A DNA stretch of 64,000 nt from assembly GCF_001553545.1 (NCBI RefSeq), contig NZ_CP014227.1, positions 1,594,501 to 1,658,500 on the forward strand, read 5' to 3'. Each line of letters begins with the position of its first letter. Position 1 is the first letter of the stretch. Below, piece by piece: positions 36,894-46,069 of the stretch. This DNA is from Capnocytophaga haemolytica (GTDB taxonomy: Bacteria > Bacteroidota > Bacteroidia > Flavobacteriales > Flavobacteriaceae). The notes under the pieces were generated by a model. The model had not been told where the DNA came from, ran no database searches, and worked only from the letters and a program-made list of their open reading frames with translations. Both the position numbers and the translations under genes were made by a program.

Positions 36894-37011
36894 TATAAAT
36901 TGTATTTAATTATACCTACTTGGTAAGGGCTTCGGTATTCCCTAATATATAAAACGCCCTCCGGATAGGCATTCGTATATTCATTTGGAGAACCCTTAAT
37001 TATAGGCATAA

Positions 37012-37221
37012 AAAAGGGCTTTTACTACTTCGTATCCGAGGGAGTCCAAGCCCTGTAATCAAGGTAGCAAAAGCCCACGCTCGCAGCGCAGGCATTTCAC
37101 CAACTACCCCGATTACTTTCTATTTGGACTTTCGGATACAAGGTCTGTTAGCGTAAACGCAAAAATATTTTATTGAAATCTCTTTCTTAAATCTTTCTTA
37201 TAATTCTTCTCATTTTATTTT
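37012..37221 (-). ncRNA. Structured RNA, copy 2
   Basis: Homologue of the RNA at 25518-25762, on the opposite strand. Conserved blocks include GCTAACAGACC, GCGAGCGTGGGCTTTTGCT and AAAAGCCCTTTTTT. The three nested helices re-form with other bases: 37132-37139 with 37032-37039 (GTATCCGA/TCGGATAC), 37124-37129 with 37044-37049 (GTCCAA/TTGGAC), 37111-37116 with 37055-37060 (GTAATC/GATTAC). The terminator-like helix (37062-37076 with 37016-37029) has one G-U pair more than copy 1. A near-ideal promoter precedes it (37228-37259, TTTG-20-TACATTTG). Length from predicted start about 210 nt. Confidence 0.75.
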
Positions 37222-37284
37222 ACGCCGCAAATGTACACCCATATTTTAATCTGTGCAAATTTTTTATGTTAAAAAATTATACAA
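37221..37284 (-). repeat. 64-bp direct repeat L: promoter of structured RNA copy 2
   Basis: Contains TTTG (37259-37256) and TACATTTG (37235-37228) on the minus strand. Nearly identical to 40933-40996 (about four differences, such as ATGTTAAAAA against ACGTTGAAAA). The two copies bracket the broken nuclease gene in the same orientation. Confidence 0.88.
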
Positions 37285-37466
37285 CTTATTAGCTAATTTA
37301 ATCTCAGTATGAAGAAAAAGAGATCATTAGGATAAGAAAGATTAAGATAATTAATTGAATGTCATATTTTTATTTTTTTTACAAAAATGTGAAAACTTTG
37401 CTTTTTGTGGAGTTAGTAAATATAAATGTTTTTAGTGAATTTTTATTATAACGAAATATGTTCTGG

Positions 37467-38072
37467 TTAATCTCTAAATAAGTAATATGGGTCTTTTATA
37501 AGTACAAATACAGGAATTATAGCTATAGTAGAATCATTTTCATTTGGTATATAATTATATATGGGTTCATTACGTGTAATAAAAAATGTTCTAATTCTAT
37601 AATCTTCATCAACTGATTCACAATAGCTTTTAAACTTATTAATGTTATTTTTGCACCAATCATCTCTTTTTTGAACTTTCGGGAGACTTTTTTTTATCTT
37701 TTCATTCTGTGATATATAGTCATAGACTGTTCTTGCCTCATAATAATCTTTTATTTCGATACAGATTATCTGTTTTAATTTTGTGTTTATAATGAGTAAA
37801 TCTATATCTCCCAAATCAGTATTTGCTGATAATAATTTATTTGGCTTAACTAAAACTTCTTTTTTTACTATAAGAGAAGAGTCGTCTAAGTCAATATAAT
37901 ATTGATATAGTTGTTCAGTAAAGTATTCTCCTTTTTTCTTATTGATATCACCAATAAAACTTTTCATTTCATTAGACTTTGCTCGTAGTGTTCCATTTGA
38001 TATTCTTTCTCCCAATAAAGATACACTTATATGTAAAATTTCTATTGAGAAGAATATAGTATTATTATACAA
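37467..38072 (-). pseudogene. C-terminal piece of a broken nuclease gene (PD-(D/E)XK domain)
   Basis: A 201-codon open segment with a TTG at its 5' end. It is in the same frame as the 38133-40121 segment and separated from it by one TAA; the sequence between reads on as coding (ELFFQRFNRLPQIITRPWVL). The core GDIDLLIINTKLKQIICIEIKDY carries D91 and E106-x-K108, a PD-(D/E)XK active site as in NERD-like or Card1-like nucleases; all residues are intact. I treat it as the C-terminus of one gene of about 1,120 codons beginning at 40834. Composition is AT-rich, unlike the housekeeping genes. If the stop is real, the nuclease domain could only be made by reinitiation. Confidence 0.75.
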
Positions 38073-38132
38073 TACCCAAGGTCTTGTAATTATTTGTGGT
38101 AGTCTATTAAAGCGCTGGAAAAATAATTCAGA

Positions 38133-40121
38133 TTATGGTAACTTTTGCTTATCATTTAAATCATTTTTTAGCACAAAAGACTTATAGAAAGCATTTTTTT
38201 CCACTTCATTTAACTTGTGTAAGATCGAATCAAATTTATTTTTTGATAATTCTACAAGTGAAGTATTTTTATTAATAGAATAATCTGAGCATGTAGACAA
38301 TATACTCTTATAAACATCAAAACTTATACCATATTCTTTTATAAATGCCTGAAGGAAGTTCTTATCAGATACATCTAATATAAATGGAGGAAGTAACTGA
38401 TGCTGTTTTTCAAGTAGTTTTAAGTCTGCAATCTCTCTTTTTCTTAAGGTAAGGAAATATTCATTATTTATTCTGAAAAATATATCAGGAATTACAATTC
38501 TACCATTTTTAAGTATTGTAAGTTCCGTATTTGGGATTTCATTATTAAACATATCCATATAACTTCCCATTTTAGCTATATGATACATTAAAGCAAATAG
38601 CTTATCCCTATCTTCTAATGAAGAACTGCTTGATTGATTATCAATATTATTTAGAATTATAAATTCTATAATACCTTGAGTAATAATACCTATTGTAGAG
38701 TTTTCACTATTTACACCAAATTGTTGGTCAAGTTCTGTACCAATATATCTGTATGCATTATTTATACTATTAAACCCTTTTCTTATAATCTTTGATTGAT
38801 ATAATGTGCTATAATATATTTTAATTAAAGATTTTAACATTTCTTTAGTATCAAACTTTACTATTAGTGCTTTGACTTCTTGCTGTAAATAATTAATAAT
38901 ACTCTTGATTATTTCTTTAGATTCTATTATTGATAATTTCTTCTCTTTTCCCTTAATATTAAGATATTCTGATATATCTTCGAGAATAATATCTATCCAT
39001 CTGTCATTAAGCTGATGGTTAACAATGTCATTATTTGAATATATAAGGGCATCTTCATTCGTCATTAGAAAATGTCCTGCAGATTCCTTAAACATCTCAT
39101 CAACAACATTGTTAGTTAAAGATATAGAAATCACATTAGCTGATTGTAATAAATGAGTGAAATTTAAAAATAACTTTTTCTCTATATTTTCATACTTTGT
39201 ATTTTTAAAAAGAGTATCTATATCAATAAAAACAATATAATAACCATCTTCCTTTTGTATATCATTTTTATTAGTTAAAACTAATTTAATATCTGTGTCT
39301 TTTTTTAATATATTTATTTCTTTTTTATACCAAGCTGCATACATCCATAAAGCAAAACTCCCTGCTACTTCTAAATAATGCTGTTGAGGATTTTCAGAAA
39401 AGTGAATATACAATTTTTTATTTCCAATCTCTATCATTATAAATTGCTTTTCTTTTCCTGATACTGTTGGAGCATAAATGGGAACCCCTGCAGACAAATG
39501 GAAAATTGGTATTACTTTATTATAATAGGGAGAGTACACATATCTTAAATCTTCATCCATATAATATTTTCTAAGATAAAGTCCTAATCCTATTTCTATG
39601 TATATCATACTAGAGTCAAATAAACCTTCTTGGTAGAATGTCTGCTTATTTTTGAGGTAATAGGTAATAATATCTATATCCTGAGTCATAGGAATCAGAT
39701 TTAATTTCTTCTTGTCTTGAGCATAATAATATAATGTTCTCTTATTAAAATTGATAAAATGTTGCTTAAAAAGTATAATTAAATCATCTATAGTAAAATA
39801 AAGAGTATCTTGAGGATACATTATAAAATATTCATTATCTTCTATTTGTGAACCCACTATAATATGGAGTGTATTCCTACACATAGGAAATTCTTTCCTT
39901 ATACGTGTCTCTACAATTTCTCTTGATTTATCAATACTTACTCCTTTATCTATAAATAGAGAATGAAAACAAAGTATTTTATCTATATCTATTACATAAC
40001 ATAGATATTTGATGTTATCTACTTCGCCAATAAAACCGTTATTATCTCTATTAGTAACTGCAATAATTTCTTTAAAAATACTTTTATGAAATACATTACA
40101 TACTTCTTCTCTCCCAAACAT
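38133..40121 (-). pseudogene. Central piece of the broken nuclease gene, unknown domain
   Basis: A 662-codon open segment. Its frame stays open upstream of the first ATG (40121) through about 45 more codons (KSEFGYFVLYPSGLLHSAYNQ) up to the A7 run at about 40265-40271, where the 190-codon segment ends in another frame. No recognised domain; Ile/Asn/Lys-rich with mixed alpha and beta segments, and a strand-rich N-terminal half. At the 3' end it stops at TAA 38133 while coding character continues in the same frame. It joins the two neighbouring pieces into one disrupted gene. Confidence 0.7.
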
Positions 40122-40261
40122 CTTGTAAAGTATCTCTTTACATTGATTATATGCTGAGTGGAGTAATCCTGATGGATATAAGACAAAATATCCAAACTCT
40201 GATTTGTAAAAAGGGTGTAAGCTTATTTCATCTGAATTTTCATTAGACTTTATATCTTTAT

Positions 40262-40834
40262 TTATTTTTTTAAAGACAAAACAAATTGTTTGAATTTATC
40301 TTCAGAGAGATTATACTTTGTTATTAAGTTTTTAATTTCATTATAAGTAAAAAAAATCCTATCCTTTTCCTTATTTATAGCATTAAGTGATGGGATATAT
40401 AACTCTTTTGCATTAGGCATACCTTCTTCATTACGTCTTAATTCTGAACGATCTGCAATTATTTGAGATATTTCTAACAAAAAATATACTGTAGAGAGCT
40501 CTTTTTTTCCTATACTATTTCTATCTGCTATACTTAATAATCTTGTGAGATTATGTTGAAAAAAAGCTCTTATTTCAGGAAAAACAGTATAGGAACCGTA
40601 TGGAGTACCAACTTGCCCTGTAAACATAATTTCCTGTGGGTCTTCACCAAGGAATCCATTCTTCAATATATTAAAAAATGAACTATAGTTCTGTTTTTTC
40701 TTATTTAATTGTAATAAAGTAATTCTTAAACACTCTTTCAATCTATAAATATAAAAAGAGTTTTGAGGCAACGTTTGCAAATATGCAATTAATTGTAAAA
40801 GATCCTCTCCCTTAAAATATTTTAATATAGCCAT
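40262..40834 (-). pseudogene. N-terminal piece of the broken nuclease gene
   Basis: A 190-codon segment starting MAILKYFKGEDLLQLIAYL, helical, no recognised domain. It ends LSLKK at TAA right after TTA-AAA-AAA, an A-AAA-AAA slippery heptamer in the correct phase for a -1 shift into the frame of the 38133-40121 segment (KINKDIKSNENSDEI). So it is either a programmed -1 frameshift, a lost or gained A in a homopolymer, or a sequencing error. The promoter copy at 40940-40971 lies about 105 bp upstream and should drive it. Confidence 0.7.
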
Positions 40835-40932
40835 AACTTATTAATATTTTTATACAAAATAGTAATGTCTCTAATTTTGTATTTTATAATTTATTATAAA
40901 AATAAATAGATTACCATCTATTGGGAATTTTA

Positions 40933-40996
40933 TACGCCGCAAATGTACACCCATATTTTAATCTGTGCAAATTTTTTACGTTGAAAAATTACACAA
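40933..40996 (-). repeat. 64-bp direct repeat R: promoter of the broken nuclease gene
   Basis: Second copy of the 37221-37284 sequence, with TTTG (40971-40968) and TACATTTG (40947-40940). It would drive the 40834 gene with a leader of about 100 nt. Confidence 0.85.
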
Positions 40997-40998
40997 CA

Positions 40999-41150
40999 CG
41001 TCTCTTTTTTAAGTAAAAAACAGTTTTTCAACCTGTTGTAATCTTCTCCCTAAAAGTAATAAAAACTATATTCCTTGCGCGTTATAAATATACTGCATTT
41101 ATTACTTTATGTAGTTTATTTTTCCAATAAAACTACTTTTTAAAGAGACG
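40999..41150. repeat. MITE-like 152-bp segment with 16-bp inverted ends
   Basis: The ends CGTCTCTTTTTTAAGT (40999-41014) and ACTTTTTAAAGAGACG (41135-41150) are inverted repeats at 13 of 16 positions. The interior is AT-rich and non-coding. No convincing target duplication is visible, so the mobile-element reading is tentative. Confidence 0.4.
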
Positions 41151-41173
41151 ACACATCCGAAAAAGCTACTTTC

Positions 41174-41228
41174 TTCCTATACTCATCCTGTACTCTTCCT
41201 ATACTCATCCTATACTGTTCCTATACAA
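41174..41228. repeat. 11-bp-period tandem array upstream of M14 peptidase gene
   Basis: Five in-register units: TTCCTATACTC, ATCCTGTACTC, TTCCTATACTC, ATCCTATACTG, TTCCTATACAA. The sequence closely resembles units 3807-3839 near kdsD, 37 kb away. It ends 23 bp before the -33 element of the M14 gene. Confidence 0.85.
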
Positions 41229-41251
41229 AAGAAAAATTTTCTGTGTGGGGT

Positions 41252-41286
41252 TTTGCTGCTTATCTCGGAAAATATACTTACTTTTG
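41252..41286 (+). promoter_or_regulatory. M14 peptidase gene promoter
   Basis: TTTG (41252-41255) and TACTTTTG (41279-41286). The box decides the start at 41316, since a longer in-frame ORF would begin at 41253 inside the promoter. Confidence 0.6.
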
Positions 41287-41315
41287 CCGCTCAAATTACT
41301 CATATAAATCATAAA

Positions 41316-42389
41316 ATGAATATTGATACCTATATAAAATGTAATACCCTTAGCGGTCGCTACATTACCCAAGAGATGCTCACCCCCGTACTTGAGGGCT
41401 ATCCCTTTGATGAGGTGCTGCCACTGGGGCAGTCGGTAGCGGGGCGCCCTATCAGTCTGTACCGAAAGGGTCGAGGGCAGACGAAGTTGCTGCTCTGGTC
41501 GCAGATGCACGGCAACGAATCGACCACCACTAAGGCTTTGTTCGATGTGCTGATGATGCTCGAAGGCAGCCCCTTGCTCGATCGCTTGAGCCTCTACTGC
41601 ATACCCATTTTAAACCCTGATGGAGCAATGGCTTATACACGGGTGAACGCCGCGGGGGTAGACCTCAACCGCGATGCCCTTGCCCTGACCCAGCCAGAGA
41701 GTCGTGCGCTGCGCCTTGCCTACGACAGCGTGCAACCCCATTGGTGCTTTAACCTACACGACCAGCGTACCATATTCAGCGCAGGCACAGGCAAGCACCC
41801 AGCTACCGTGTCCTTTTTGGCACCGTCGTACAATGAGGCGCGTGCGTTAAACCCTGTGCGTCAGTCGGCTATGGAGGTCATCACAGCGATGTGGCGCAAA
41901 CTCTCGCAGCACATCCCACAGCAGGTCGGGCGTTTTGACGATAGCTTTAACCTCAACTGCACAGGCGATAGGTACACCGCTCTCGGAACCCCTACCATCC
42001 TTTTTGAGGCGGGACACTATCCTGAGGATTACCCTCGTGAGCAAACGCGCCAATACGTTGCTATGGCGATGATGGAGGCACTGCAATACATCACAACGAA
42101 TAAGGTTACAGGGGCACATTACGAGGATTATTTTTCAATTCCGGAGAATGCCAAGTGCTTTTTCGACGTCATTTTGCGAGGGGATGAGGGCTATAATGTA
42201 GGCATTATGTACCGCGAAGAGCTCAAAGAGGCTAAAATAACCTTTGTGCCCTACATCGCCGAGGTAGGAGTCCTCCAAGGGAAGTACGGGCATAAGGAAC
42301 TACCTTTAAATGAATTACTTATGCACGTTCCTAAGGATAAAAAAGCCCTTGAGGACGCCATTAATTGGTCGGCGCTTTATATCAAATAG
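41316..42389 (+). CDS. M14 family zinc carboxypeptidase-like protein
   Basis: A 357-residue enzyme of the M14 fold without a signal peptide, so cytoplasmic. Zinc ligands appear in WSQMHGNESTTTKAL (H-x-x-E) and in NLHDQRTIF (His), with the substrate-binding NPDGAMAYTRVNAAGVDLNRD segment between them and a candidate catalytic Glu in ILFEAGHYPEDY. The C-terminal 80 residues form an extra domain. Related Bacteroidota proteins are annotated peptidase M14 and may cleave cell-wall or gamma-glutamyl peptides; substrate is unknown. Start chosen from the promoter at 41252-41286. It is followed about 100 bases later by an Lrp-type regulator gene. Confidence 0.85.
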   Translation: MNIDTYIKCNTLSGRYITQEMLTPVLEGYPFDEVLPLGQSVAGRPISLYRKGRGQTKLLLWSQMHGNESTTTKALFDVLMMLEGSPLLDRLSLYCIPILNPDGAMAYTRVNAAGVDLNRDALALTQPESRALRLAYDSVQPHWCFNLHDQRTIFSAGTGKHPATVSFLAPSYNEARALNPVRQSAMEVITAMWRKLSQHIPQQVGRFDDSFNLNCTGDRYTALGTPTILFEAGHYPEDYPREQTRQYVAMAMMEALQYITTNKVTGAHYEDYFSIPENAKCFFDVILRGDEGYNVGIMYREELKEAKITFVPYIAEVGVLQGKYGHKELPLNELLMHVPKDKKALEDAINWSALYIK

Positions 42390-42492
42390 ATTAAAAAAAT
42401 AGCATTATTCTGAAAAATTATGTAAATTTGTTTGCAATATATTAAAAAAAGGCGTTGCTTTGCACTTTCAAACAAATTAAAAGGTATTTACA

Positions 42493-42972
42493 ATGGGAAG
42501 ATTTAAATTGGATGAAATAGACCATCAGATTTTGGATATGCTTATTGACAATACGCGTACTCCTTTCACTGATATAGCTAAGAAGTTAGACATCTCGGCA
42601 GGTACGGTACACGTGCGTGTGCGCAAGATGGAGGAAACAGGCATTATCAAAGGCTCAACCCTCACTGTTGATTACGACAAGCTGGGGTACACCTTTATTG
42701 CCTATGTGGGTCTCTTTTTGGAGAAGAACCACCAAGCGCAGTTTGTGCTACAACGTTTGGAGGAAATCCCTTACGTAACAGTAGCACACGTCACCACAGG
42801 GCGTTATAATCTCTTTTGCAAGATCCGTGCTAAAGATACACAGCACGCCAAGGAAATCATCTATATGATCAGTGAGATACAAGGCGTATCGCGCTCCGAA
42901 ACGATGATTTCAATGGAAGAAGCCCTCAACGACAAGCGTCGCCTGTTGCACACTGCATTCAGGGAACTTTAA
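42493..42972 (+). CDS. Lrp/AsnC family transcriptional regulator
   Basis: A 159-residue regulator with an N-terminal HTH (LDEIDHQILDMLIDNTRTPFTDIAKKLDISAGTVHVRVRKMEETGII, about 6-52) and a C-terminal RAM (ACT-like) ligand-binding domain (TFIAYVGLFLEKN ... YNLFCKIRAKDTQHAKEIIYMI). Lrp/AsnC proteins form octamers and usually sense amino acids. Well conserved in Flavobacteriia. A terminator follows at 42987. No operator could be defined. Confidence 0.92.
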   Translation: MGRFKLDEIDHQILDMLIDNTRTPFTDIAKKLDISAGTVHVRVRKMEETGIIKGSTLTVDYDKLGYTFIAYVGLFLEKNHQAQFVLQRLEEIPYVTVAHVTTGRYNLFCKIRAKDTQHAKEIIYMISEIQGVSRSETMISMEEALNDKRRLLHTAFREL

Positions 42973-42986
42973 TCCATTGAGGAATA

Positions 42987-43037
42987 AAGAATGCACCCGC
43001 GCTTTGCATCATTAGTAAAGTGCGGGTGTATTTTTTT
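42987..43037 (+). terminator. Terminator after Lrp-type gene
   Basis: Imperfect stem of CACCCGCGCTTT against AAAGTGCGGGTG around an 11-16-nt loop, followed by a run of seven T (43031-43037). Confidence 0.75.
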
Positions 43038-43070
43038 GCCTAAAAAATTGTCCGTGTAATATAAATGCCT

Positions 43071-43078
43071 TACTTTTG
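43071..43078 (+). promoter_or_regulatory. -7 box of methyltransferase gene
   Basis: TACTTTTG 25 bp before the ATG at 43104; excludes an upstream in-frame start at 43065. Confidence 0.55.
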
Positions 43079-43103
43079 CAGGGTAAATTCAAATCATAAC
43101 ATT

Positions 43104-43823
43104 ATGAGTCATCAACACGATATACAGCATTTTTACGATACAATTGCAGCGAAATACGACCTTATCTTTCCGCTATCGCCATCACATAAAGCCTTTTTTG
43201 ATAGCGAACTCAGTGCGGGGCAACGCGTTCTCGACATAGGGGCTGCAACGGGAAGTCTTGCGGCTTATTTGCAGCATAAAGGCTTGGAAGTTACTGCTAT
43301 CGACCTCAGTGAGAGCCTTATTGCCCAAGCTCGTGCTAAGGGTGTAGCCGTGCTCTATAAAGATATGCTCACCATTGGCGACTTGCCTCATACCTACGAT
43401 GCGATGATTAATATAGGCAATACATTACCCCATCTAAATGGTCTTAGCACAGTGGAGCACTTTTTGCAGCAAGCCCATAGCAAACTGCGCATAGGGGGTA
43501 AACTCATCGTTCAGGTGGTAAACTTTGCCCTCTACCTTGCACAGCGCAAGGAGGATTATTTAGGCGATCTGCCCTTAATTGACAAACCAGAGGTGCGTTT
43601 TGAGCGTTCATACTACCTTAAAGATGCCCAGACCATACGCTTTAAGGCAGTGCTTGACAGTCATCTCCACGCTGAGGAAGACCTAACCATTATCACCTGC
43701 GAGCAATTCACTGAGCTACTTGCCAAAGTAGGCTTTGCACAAGTGCAGCACTATGGCAACTTCAAGAAAGAACCTTTTGATGAAAAGACTTCGAAGGCAT
43801 TGGTGGTAGTAGGGAATAAATAA
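43104..43823 (+). CDS. Class I SAM-dependent methyltransferase
   Basis: A 239-residue soluble methyltransferase. Motif I VLDIGAATGSLAAYL (about 41-55), acidic end of strand 2 in VTAIDLSESL, and motif III-like YDAMINIGNTLPHL are readable, matching the methyltransf_25/11 group. The C-terminal half has a lid with the RYYLKDAQTIRFKAVL strand. Substrate unknown; close family members act on small molecules. The start at 43104 (MSHQHDIQHFYDTIAAKYD) follows the promoter box at 43071-43078. Confidence 0.85.
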   Translation: MSHQHDIQHFYDTIAAKYDLIFPLSPSHKAFFDSELSAGQRVLDIGAATGSLAAYLQHKGLEVTAIDLSESLIAQARAKGVAVLYKDMLTIGDLPHTYDAMINIGNTLPHLNGLSTVEHFLQQAHSKLRIGGKLIVQVVNFALYLAQRKEDYLGDLPLIDKPEVRFERSYYLKDAQTIRFKAVLDSHLHAEEDLTIITCEQFTELLAKVGFAQVQHYGNFKKEPFDEKTSKALVVVGNK

Positions 43824-43895
43824 TAAGGATTAGGGGGTAGTGCTGCTCTGCAATTGTTGCCTACTGCTCTCCAAAGAAAACTTTTTCAGAAAAAG

Positions 43896-43927
43896 TTTGG
43901 TAGTTAAAAAATAAGGTTGTACCTTTG
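43896..43927 (+). promoter_or_regulatory. tRNA-Leu promoter
   Basis: TTTG (43896-43899), 20-bp spacer, TACCTTTG (43920-43927), ending 20 bp before the tRNA. Confidence 0.7.
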
Positions 43928-43947
43928 CCGCCGAAATCAGAAATGAA

Positions 43948-44027
43948 GCCTGAGTGGCGAAATTGGTATACGCGCACGTTTCAGGTACGTGTTCTTCGGA
44001 GTATGGGTTCGAGTCCCTTCTCAGGCA
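43948..44027 (+). tRNA. tRNA-Leu (anticodon CAG)
   Basis: An 80-nt cloverleaf. Acceptor stem GCCTGAG / CTCAGGC with discriminator A; anticodon stem CACGT / ACGTG with loop TTCAGGT (anticodon CAG); long variable arm around TTCTTCGGAG typical of type II tRNAs such as leucine; T-loop TTCGAGT. CCA is not encoded (CAG follows the discriminator). Followed by a short palindrome (TCTTGTTAA / TTAACAAGA) and a T-run, which can terminate it. Confidence 0.95.
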
Positions 44028-44271
44028 CAGTCAATCTCTTGTTAAAGCTTATTAACAAGAGATTTTTTTGTGTCATCATAGCTGTGTCTGCGCCTTTGTA
44101 TTCGTATTGCTTTCGTACCTCGTTCGTTATTCCTTTATCAGAGGTAGCTCTTGCATCCTAATCCCTGAACCTGCGAGATAAATTATTCATTGTATATTAT
44201 TCATTATCCATTAAAAAGTTGTATCTTTGCCGCCCGAAACCGACCCTTACCTACTAATTACTAAACACTAA

Positions 44272-45897
<1,626 letters not shown>

Positions 45898-46069
45898 TTA
45901 ACGGTTAATGATTAATGGTTAATCACGGCACTTTGGCAAAATTCGTTGTATAAAAGGGAATTAAAATGAGCTTTGTCAAAGTTTTTTTGAGGAAAATAGA
46001 CAATTAATGTTATTTTTTTTGCTGAGAGAAAGGAAAAAATAACTTATAGTATCAATTAAAAATATAGAA

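Noticed and set aside
43948..44027. tRNA-Leu as attachment site of an integrative element
   Set aside because: No integrase gene and no repeat of the tRNA 3' end was found within the window.
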